A stretch of DNA of 64,000 nucleotides from Profundibacter sp033851955 (lineage in GTDB: Bacteria; Pseudomonadota; Alphaproteobacteria; Rhodobacterales; Rhodobacteraceae), in contig JAWSVK010000020.1 of the NCBI GenBank assembly GCA_033851955.1, positions 124,001-188,000 of the forward strand, given 5' to 3'. A model generated the notes under the pieces. That model was not told where the DNA came from. It saw nothing but the letters and a program-made list of their open reading frames with translations, and made no database searches. Shown here one piece after another: positions 57,643-64,000 of this stretch; position 1 is the stretch's first letter; each line of letters starts with the position of its first letter. Both the position numbers and the translations under genes were made by a program.

Positions 57643-60087
57643 TCAGGATTTGATCCGCTCCATTTTCGCATCATACAGTGGGGCCATGTGGATATCGCAG
57701 GGGACGCGTTTTGTGGCGACTTCCAACTCGTAAGTGGCATCTAGAACATCCGCGCGGGTGACGCCGTTTGGATTGCGCACATAACCGTAACCGATTGACC
57801 TATCGACGGTATAGCCAAAGCCGCCAGAGGTCAGCCAGCCGACCCTTTCGCCATTGCGGTAAATCGTTTCGCGGCCCTGTAAGATAACGTCAGGCGCGCA
57901 GGTAAAGCATGCCATCATCTTTTTGACGCCATTGTCGCGCTGATCCTGTGCAGCATCACGCCCCAGGAACGGTGTGTTCTTACGCAGCTTCACAGCCCAG
58001 CTTAGCCCTGCTTCAAACGGAGTATGGTCAGGCCCAATATCACCGCCCCAGGCGCGGTAGCCTTTTTCAAGACGCAGGGATTCAATGGCGCGGTAGCCGG
58101 CGTTGATCAATCCGTGATCCGCCCCCGCCTTCATCAAGGCCGTATAGACCGTGGTGGCGTATTCAACCGGCAAGTGCAGCTCCCAGCCAAGTTCCCCAAC
58201 ATAGGTGACGCGCAGCGCCAAAACGGGGCAGCCCGCGATGCCGATGGTTTTAGTGGTGCCAAAGGCAAAGCGATCGTTTGACACATCAGCGCGGGTGACT
58301 TTTTCGAGGATGTCGCGTGCGCGTGGCCCCATCAACGAGAGCACCGCGTTTGACGAGGTGATGTCAAAAAGTTGACAATTCATTCCATCCGGAATATTGC
58401 GCGAAATCCAGTCGAAATCATGGGTGGCAAAGCCGGTGCCGGTGACGATGTAGAATTCGTTTTCGGCCACACGCGCGATGGTCAAATCACACTCGATCCC
58501 GCCGCGCCCGTTCAGCATTTGGGTGTAGGTCAGCGCGCCAACAGGTTTATCGACGTCATTGGCGCAGATCCAGTTCAACGCGGCCAGCGCATCGGGTCCC
58601 TTAAGGGTAAATTTGGCAAATGAGGTTTGATCAAACAGCACCGCGGCTTCTCGCGCGGCTTTGTGTTCTCGGCCGACAGCCGCAAACCAATTCTGGCGCT
58701 CAAAGCTGTAGACATCTTGCGGGGACTCTCCCAAGGCAGCATCAGCAAACCAATTTGCCCGTTCCCAACCCAACTTTTCCCCAAAACACGCGCCCTGATC
58801 TTTGAGCACCTCATAAAGCGGTGATTTGCGGCAAGGGCGGCCGGAAGAATGTTCCTCAAACGGCCAAGCCATCGTGTAATGTTTGCCGTAGGCCTCGACT
58901 GTACGGGTCCGCACCCAGTCGGTGTCAAAATGCGGACGCCCAAATCGGCGGATGTCAGCAGACCACAGATCGAACGGCGGCTCACCCTTGGCCACCCATT
59001 CGGCAAGCGCCATGCCAGCGCCGCCACCTGCAGCGATGCCAAAAGCATTGAAGCCAGCACCGACAAAGAAATTGGCCAACTCCGGTGCTTCACCAATGAT
59101 GAAATTGCCATCCGGCGTGAAACTCTCAGGCCCATTTGTCAGGGTTTTGATGCCAGCGGTTTCGAGTGCGGGGACGCGGCCCAAAGCCAGCTCCATCAAG
59201 GGTTCAAAATGATCGAAATTGCTGTCGAGCAAAGTGTAATGGAAGCCCTTGGGCACGCCATTCATCGCCCATGGGATCGGGTTGACCTCATAGCCGCCCA
59301 TCACCAGACCGCCGACTTCCTCTTTGTAATAGGTCAGCCGATCAGGGTCGCGCAGGGTGGGCAAGTCTTTGGGCATGCCAGCGATTGGTTCGGTCACCAT
59401 GTACTGATGCTCCATGCTGACCAGCGGCACGTTGACGCCGAAACGGGCCGCGAAATTGCGGCTCCATTGTCCAGCGCAAAGCACCACTTGGCCGCATTCT
59501 ATACGGCCCCGATCAGTGGCCACCGCCTTGATTACACCGGCCTCGATTTCGACATCCAAAACTTTACAATCCTCAAATATCTGCGCGCCCGCCATCCGCG
59601 CGCCTTTGGCCAGTGCTTGGGTGATGTCAGACGGGTTCGCCTGCCCATCCGTCGGCATGAACGCCGCACCGACCAGATCGTCGATATTCATCAAGGGCCA
59701 CAGTTCTTGCGCCTCGCGCGGTGTCAAAAGGTCCATCTGCAACCCGAATGATCGCGCCGTGGTGGCTTGGCGTTTGACTTCGGTCCAACGCTCCTCATTG
59801 CAGGCCAGCCGTAAGCCGCCGTTCATCTTCCAACCCGTGCCCAAACCCGTTTCGGACTCGAGGCTGTTATAAAGATCAACTGAGTAGCCCAGCAGCTGGG
59901 TGATATTGGCGTTCGAGCGTAATTGCCCGACCAGCCCCGCCGCGTGAAACGTGGTGCCAGATGTCAGCTTTTGACGCTCTAGCAACACGCACTCCACCCC
60001 CAGTTTCGCCAAGTGATACGCTGTCGAGCAACCAATAATGCCGCCCCCAATGATGACAACGCGCGCAGATGTGGGAAGGGTTTTCAT
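57643..60087 (-). CDS. FAD-dependent dimethylglycine/sarcosine dehydrogenase-like protein
   Basis: An 814-residue two-domain enzyme. The N-terminal DAO-type FAD domain has GGGIIGCS (14-21), TSGTTFHAAG, where the FAD-linked histidine would be, and GLSMEHQYM-type blocks; the C-terminal half is GcvT-like (folate-binding aminomethyltransferase fold) with ALRVTYVGELGWELHLP and YRAIESLRLEKGYRAWG. Such enzymes oxidatively demethylate dimethylglycine or sarcosine and pass the one-carbon unit to tetrahydrofolate. It lies eight bases after the choline-kinase-like gene. The exact N-methylated substrate is not determined. Confidence 0.88.
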   Translation of the reverse strand: MKTLPTSARVVIIGGGIIGCSTAYHLAKLGVECVLLERQKLTSGTTFHAAGLVGQLRSNANITQLLGYSVDLYNSLESETGLGTGWKMNGGLRLACNEERWTEVKRQATTARSFGLQMDLLTPREAQELWPLMNIDDLVGAAFMPTDGQANPSDITQALAKGARMAGAQIFEDCKVLDVEIEAGVIKAVATDRGRIECGQVVLCAGQWSRNFAARFGVNVPLVSMEHQYMVTEPIAGMPKDLPTLRDPDRLTYYKEEVGGLVMGGYEVNPIPWAMNGVPKGFHYTLLDSNFDHFEPLMELALGRVPALETAGIKTLTNGPESFTPDGNFIIGEAPELANFFVGAGFNAFGIAAGGGAGMALAEWVAKGEPPFDLWSADIRRFGRPHFDTDWVRTRTVEAYGKHYTMAWPFEEHSSGRPCRKSPLYEVLKDQGACFGEKLGWERANWFADAALGESPQDVYSFERQNWFAAVGREHKAAREAAVLFDQTSFAKFTLKGPDALAALNWICANDVDKPVGALTYTQMLNGRGGIECDLTIARVAENEFYIVTGTGFATHDFDWISRNIPDGMNCQLFDITSSNAVLSLMGPRARDILEKVTRADVSNDRFAFGTTKTIGIAGCPVLALRVTYVGELGWELHLPVEYATTVYTALMKAGADHGLINAGYRAIESLRLEKGYRAWGGDIGPDHTPFEAGLSWAVKLRKNTPFLGRDAAQDQRDNGVKKMMACFTCAPDVILQGRETIYRNGERVGWLTSGGFGYTVDRSIGYGYVRNPNGVTRADVLDATYELEVATKRVPCDIHMAPLYDAKMERIKS

Positions 60088-60094
60088 GGGGCTC

Positions 60095-60976
60095 TCAGCT
60101 TTGCTTGTAGGTGTCATAGGTGCGCTGAAAACGATCAAGGTTTTCAACGGTATAGGCCGCGTAGTCAATGTCGAGGGTCGAGGTCAGTTCGGACACCATG
60201 CTCCACATGCATTCGCGCAATAATGATGCACATTTCATGGCTGCATAGCGGTGTCGAAGGTCAGCCGAAACAGGGCCGTCAAAATACAGCTCCAACATGT
60301 GGGTTTCCTGCGTGTCCGTCAGCGAGTTGTTGGACGCAAGACCGCCAAGGTCAAACAGCGGCGAGTTGAAACCGGCATAGTCCCAGTCAATCAGCCACAG
60401 ACGTTTTCCATCATCCAGAAAATTTGCCGCCATCAAATCATTGTGGCCAAACACGATTTCGAAGGGGCCGGAAGCGGTCTCTAAGGTCTCGCATATTTGC
60501 AGGTATTCGGGCAGCATTGCACTATAGACACTGCCTTTTTCGGCCATTGTCGCAGCGTAATCGCGGATCACATGGAACACCCAAAAGATCAGCGCGGGGC
60601 CACGGAAATGCTTGGGCATTTCTGTATGGCAACGACGGACCAACGGTATGATCCGCTCAAGCATGCCAGCGGCGCCAATGTCTGGCTCACCCAGCGTTTT
60701 ACTGTCGATGTAATCCACCACCGCAAGCCCGTCTTCAGCATGGATCACAGCGGGCGACAGACCCGCCGCATGGGCCGCGCGACTGGCGGCCAATTCGTTA
60801 AAGCGCAGCAGCTGATGTTCGGGCAAATCCTCGCCAAAGCGGGCGACATAGGTGCCTGTGCTATCGGCCACGGTAAAGTTCAGGTTGGTGCGCCCACCAC
60901 CCAAAGGTTTGGTGATGATATCGCCTTGCCAAATCGACATGGCGCGTAGACGTTTCAGTGCGGTTTCATGATCCAT
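60095..60976 (-). CDS. Choline/ethanolamine kinase-like phosphotransferase
   Basis: A 293-residue protein kinase-fold phosphotransferase. GGGRTNLNFTV near residue 26 is the nucleotide loop, HND (178-180) the catalytic Brenner-type motif, and IDWDYAG (196-202) the metal-binding motif, both arranged as in choline kinases. It follows the fused permease by one base (stop and start nearly touch) in an operon with betaine-type transport. The substrate is probably choline or another amino alcohol. Confidence 0.85.
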   Translation of the reverse strand: MDHETALKRLRAMSIWQGDIITKPLGGGRTNLNFTVADSTGTYVARFGEDLPEHQLLRFNELAASRAAHAAGLSPAVIHAEDGLAVVDYIDSKTLGEPDIGAAGMLERIIPLVRRCHTEMPKHFRGPALIFWVFHVIRDYAATMAEKGSVYSAMLPEYLQICETLETASGPFEIVFGHNDLMAANFLDDGKRLWLIDWDYAGFNSPLFDLGGLASNNSLTDTQETHMLELYFDGPVSADLRHRYAAMKCASLLRECMWSMVSELTSTLDIDYAAYTVENLDRFQRTYDTYKQS

Positions 60977-60977
60977 A

Positions 60978-62963
60978 TCAGGCCTCCAACCCATATCTGA
61001 TCCGCGCTTTTTTAGCGCTGGCAGACAGGACTCTGTCGGCGATGATCGCAATGAAAGCAATAGCAAACCCCGCCACCAATCCGCGTCCCGTATCGGCTTT
61101 GGTCAAGGCGATATAGACTTCTTGGCCCAAATCTCGGGTCCCGACGAGGGCGGTGATTACCAACATCGACAGCGCCAGCATGATGGTTTGGTTCAACCCC
61201 AACAGAATTTCCGGCAACGCTAATGGCAGACGAATGCGGGTGAGCAACTGGCGTTTGGTGCAGCCCGAAACCACCCCCGCCTCGATCAATTCGGGACTGA
61301 CTGAACGCACGCCATGGGCCGCATAACGCACCGCTGGCACGATGGCATAAAGCACAATCGCCACCATGGCGGTGAAATCACCGATGCGAAACAACATCAC
61401 GACGGGGATCAGGTAAACAAAGCTGGGCAGCGTTTGCAACGTGTCGATCAGCACGCCGATGACGCTGCCCGCCCGTGCGTTGACCGCCGCCAACACCCCC
61501 AACGGAATGCCAATCACGCTGGCGATCACCACGGAGGATCCGCACAGATAAACAGTGATCATCGCCTTTTCCCACATGCCCGTTGAGACGATAAATCCGG
61601 CCATCAACAGGTTCATCACAGCCAATTTCCAGCCGCCAAACTTCCAGCCAATCGCGGTGATCATCAAAATGGCCCATGGCCATGGAATGCCCAAAAAGAA
61701 GCGTTTGATAGGCAACAGAAAATTCGACAAAAAGAATATTTTGATCGTCTCAAACATGTCGTAATAGTTGATATTTAGGTACTTCACCCCGTCATCCCAA
61801 AACCGCCCCGTGGTCAAAAATGCCTCTTCGGGATAGGTTTGAAAGGCTGGGATGAATTGACCAAGCCCAAAGGCCACCACCAAAACCGCCACCACGATGA
61901 CGCTGCGCGGGTGGCGCTTCAGCCAAGATCCCGCGCGGATCGGCACGGCACTGCGGGTGGCAAACGCTTGGGACAGACGGTCAATCGCCACGGCCAAAAT
62001 GACGATGGCAATGCCCGCCTCAAACCCGCCCCCGATGTCCAATCGGCGCAAGGATGAAAGCACGTCAAAACCCAAGCCCCCGGCCCCGATCATACTGGCA
62101 ATAATCACCATGTTCAGCGACAGCATGATCACCTGATTGACGCCCACCATCAGGCTGCGCTGCGCAGCCGGCACCAAAATGCGCCACGTCATTTGCCGGC
62201 GCGTGCAGCCGGACATGACGCCGAAATCCTTGATCTCGGGGTCAACCGCGTGCAGCGCCATCGTGGTGATCCGCACCATCGGCGGCATCGCATAGATCAC
62301 CGTTGCGACCAACGCCGACACGGGGCCAAAGCCGAACATAAACAGGATCGGCACGAGATAGGCAAAAATCGGAATGGTCTGCATCAGGTCCAAAATGGGT
62401 TTCAAAACCCGGTCAAATTTTGCATGGCGATAGGCAGTGATGCCCAGCATCAACCCGCCCGCCACGCCAATGGGCACCGCGATCACCACTGAGGCCAGCG
62501 TGACCATGGCGCTTTCCCATTGGCCAAACACCGCGAGGTAAAGAAAGGCCGCCCCGACGATGGCCGCCAGCAGCCAATCGCGAGCGTAATGGCCCAGCGC
62601 AATGACCGCCGCCGTGACGGCGATCCAGCTGAATGGCGGCAGGATTTGTTCAGCACGGCGCCCGACCCCATCCATGAACCCCTCGGCCAGCAGGGCGCGG
62701 GCTAGATTGTAAGGTTGCTCAATCATCCAGCTGATGCCACGGGTGAATTCGGTGAAGGTGAACAGACCAAACGTCGCGTCCTCAACCAACCATTTCATGC
62801 CAGCCGACACGCTGTCCTTTAACGGGATCACCCATGCGTCGGGGTAATCCATGGTCCATGCCAGACCCGCGGCTTCAAACCAGTCACGGCTAAATTGGGC
62901 CAGCACCCATGTGACACAAAACAGGCCGATCCAGATCACAGTGTTGGGTGAGAGACGTGCCAT
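60978..62963 (-). CDS. ABC transporter permease, tandem-fused ProW/OpuAB type
   Basis: A 661-residue inner-membrane protein made of two permease modules. Each half contains a binding-protein-dependent permease domain with the EAA-loop: GCTRRQMTWRILVPAAQRSLMVGVNQ in the first (about 250-276) and GCTKRQLLTRIRLPLALPEILLGLNQ in the second (about 575-600), followed by a matching MLSLNMVIIASMIGAGGLG or MLALSMLVITALVGTRDLG. ProW is a single domain of about 350 residues, so this is a duplicated, fused form. It starts directly after the ATPase stop. The substrate is inferred to be glycine betaine or choline. Confidence 0.9.
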   Translation of the reverse strand: MARLSPNTVIWIGLFCVTWVLAQFSRDWFEAAGLAWTMDYPDAWVIPLKDSVSAGMKWLVEDATFGLFTFTEFTRGISWMIEQPYNLARALLAEGFMDGVGRRAEQILPPFSWIAVTAAVIALGHYARDWLLAAIVGAAFLYLAVFGQWESAMVTLASVVIAVPIGVAGGLMLGITAYRHAKFDRVLKPILDLMQTIPIFAYLVPILFMFGFGPVSALVATVIYAMPPMVRITTMALHAVDPEIKDFGVMSGCTRRQMTWRILVPAAQRSLMVGVNQVIMLSLNMVIIASMIGAGGLGFDVLSSLRRLDIGGGFEAGIAIVILAVAIDRLSQAFATRSAVPIRAGSWLKRHPRSVIVVAVLVVAFGLGQFIPAFQTYPEEAFLTTGRFWDDGVKYLNINYYDMFETIKIFFLSNFLLPIKRFFLGIPWPWAILMITAIGWKFGGWKLAVMNLLMAGFIVSTGMWEKAMITVYLCGSSVVIASVIGIPLGVLAAVNARAGSVIGVLIDTLQTLPSFVYLIPVVMLFRIGDFTAMVAIVLYAIVPAVRYAAHGVRSVSPELIEAGVVSGCTKRQLLTRIRLPLALPEILLGLNQTIMLALSMLVITALVGTRDLGQEVYIALTKADTGRGLVAGFAIAFIAIIADRVLSASAKKARIRYGLEA

Positions 62964-63983
62964 TCAGCCCCCCTTGCCGATCAGCACATTGATCACCGAG
63001 GCAGCATCAATCGCGCCAACGTGCTGGCCATCCGTATTAATCACACTTAACGGCCCGTCGGCCTCGACCACCAAGGCCGCGACCTCGGCGATTTTGGCGT
63101 GAACGGAAATGCCGTCCCCTGCCCCGTCGGCCCCCTTGACCATCACCGTGCCGACCGACAACACCTTGTCGCGGGGGACGTGACGGGTGAATTCTTCAAC
63201 GTAATCCGTGGCCGGGTTGAGCACCAATTCTTCGGGCGTGGCCACTTGTACAATCGCGCCATCCTTCATGATAGCTATGCGGTCCGCAAGCCGGATCGCC
63301 TCGTCAAAATCATGGGTGATAAACACGATCGTCTTTTTCAGCATCGCTTGCAGGCGCAGGAATTCATCCTGCATCTCGCGCCGGATCAATGGGTCCAGCG
63401 CCGAGAACGGCTCATCCAAAAACCACAGCTCCGGCTCCACGGCCAATGAGCGTGCAATCCCGACCCGTTGCTGTTGACCACCAGACAATTCACGCGGAAA
63501 ATACCCCTCGCGCCCCTTCAAGCCGACCAACTCAATCACCTCTTGGGCGCGGGCCTCGGCTTGGGGTTTGGATTGCCCTTGAATGGTCAGCGGAAAGGCA
63601 ACATTTTGCAGAACTGTTAAATGCGGTAGCAGGGCGAAATGTTGAAACACCATGCCCATCTTGTGGCGGCGGATTTCAATCAATTCACGCTCGGACATCT
63701 GCAACATGTCCTGACCATCGAACAGCAACTCACCCGCTGTGGGTTCAATCAACCCCGACAACAGACGAACAAGGGTCGATTTTCCCGACCCCGATAGGCC
63801 CATGATGACGAATATCTCGCCCTCTTCGACTTCTAGGTACACATGTTGAACCGCACCGATCAATCCGTGCTTTTCCAGATCAATATCTTGCCAAGGGAAA
63901 TCAGCGGACTCGACGATCGCATCGACATTGTGGCCATAAATCTTTGACAGATTTTTGCAGACAAGTTTTGCGGGTTTGGTCAT
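62964..63983 (-). CDS. ABC transporter ATP-binding protein, glycine betaine/choline type
   Basis: A 339-residue ProV/OpuAA-like ATPase energising the adjacent permease. Walker A is GLSGSGKST (62-70), the Q-loop FQHFALLPHLT, the signature LSGGQQQRVGIARSLA, Walker B LWFLDEPFSALD, and the switch His in FITHDFDEA. A shortened CBS-like C-terminal part ends ASVINVLIGKGG, where ProV-type proteins sense ionic strength. The substrate-binding protein is not in the window and may lie upstream of 63983. It heads the operon as far as visible. Confidence 0.92.
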   Translation of the reverse strand: MTKPAKLVCKNLSKIYGHNVDAIVESADFPWQDIDLEKHGLIGAVQHVYLEVEEGEIFVIMGLSGSGKSTLVRLLSGLIEPTAGELLFDGQDMLQMSERELIEIRRHKMGMVFQHFALLPHLTVLQNVAFPLTIQGQSKPQAEARAQEVIELVGLKGREGYFPRELSGGQQQRVGIARSLAVEPELWFLDEPFSALDPLIRREMQDEFLRLQAMLKKTIVFITHDFDEAIRLADRIAIMKDGAIVQVATPEELVLNPATDYVEEFTRHVPRDKVLSVGTVMVKGADGAGDGISVHAKIAEVAALVVEADGPLSVINTDGQHVGAIDAASVINVLIGKGG

Positions 63984-64000
63984 TCAAGTCGCCTGTTATC

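Noticed and set aside
58849..59751. 300-codon plus-strand ORF inside the dimethylglycine-dehydrogenase-like gene
   Set aside because: Antisense to a protein with clear FAD and GcvT-type blocks; no domain in the antisense product.
1..64000. CRISPR arrays, insertion sequences, prophage
   Set aside because: No regularly spaced repeats, transposase, integrase or phage structural gene was found; the repeats seen are single short elements or partial gene copies.

Overview
The window reads as the chromosome of an alphaproteobacterium of the order Rhodobacterales (Roseobacter/Rhodobacter group). The basis is gene order and content: a dcw cluster beginning mraZ-rsmH-ftsL-ftsI behind a long structured leader that resembles the UpsM small RNA of Rhodobacter; a 71-residue DUF1127 gene followed by hairpins with CCTCCTCC loops, matching the ccaF1/CcsR 'cuckoo RNA' locus of R. 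sphaeroides; an alphaproteobacterial LexA box (GTTC-N7-GTTC) before uvrD; the block SUV3-like helicase / S4 protein / fdxA / carD; and cobT/cobS, pyc and hppD. No CRISPR array, intact insertion sequence, rRNA operon or phage was seen. The two tRNAs are Gly(GCC) and Tyr(GTA).

Layout. 1-3780 (minus): start of the division/cell-wall cluster and its regulatory leader. 4088-5481 (minus): Mrp Fe-S carrier and a cupin. 5587-7240: ccaF1-like gene, cuckoo RNAs, and a decayed DUF2971 gene bracketed by a second partial cuckoo copy. 7324-10377: two LysE/RhtB exporters, an Lrp regulator and an Hsp70-like protein. 10477-17715: SOS-controlled uvrD, an alpha-hydroxy-acid oxidase and pyruvate carboxylase. 17750-20342: PD-(D/E)XK-like protein, MAPEG protein, and a divergent DUF2306/TetR pair with two identical palindromic operators. 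20664-22551: an RtcB-PrfH RNA/ribosome-repair pair. 22647-29388: histidine genes (hisB, hisH, hisA, hisF, hisE) interrupted by several small orphan genes. 29410-31411: CoA-binding protein, hairpin cluster, rlmB, tRNA-Tyr. 31473-35453: LysR gene, secreted proteins, a GT-A-like protein and two small lipoproteins. 35939-44346: metY, a SIMPL protein, an 853-residue PilM-like/PilP-like protein, hppD with its Lrp regulator, cobT/cobS. 44456-50986: carD, fdxA, S4 protein, an accessory insertion, helicase and TPR protein. 51060-57582: SCP2 protein, lipase-like hydrolase, FAH-family enzyme, PepF, DksA-type zinc finger, dipeptidase. 57643-63983 (minus): a choline/betaine-type operon (ATPase, fused permease, choline-kinase-like protein, dimethylglycine-dehydrogenase-like enzyme).

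The most unusual material is accessory DNA in conserved operons. A 75-bp copy of the 5' end of hisF lies in front of the real hisF and leads into a small membrane-protein gene whose ATG starts one base after the stop of the truncated hisF frame. A second small membrane protein overlaps the hisA stop by ATGA; these two look paralogous, a third is similar, and all have a loop with two cysteines. Partial duplications also flank the DUF2971 pseudogene (cuckoo hairpin) and the CoA-binding gene (3' end), suggesting repeated duplication-with-insertion. Other points of interest are the PilM-like/transmembrane/PilP-like protein, a pair of duplicated membrane genes beside a nonsense-interrupted gene between the S4 gene and the helicase, and a dispersed TAAATATCCGCGCCGCAGGCA repeat at gene ends.
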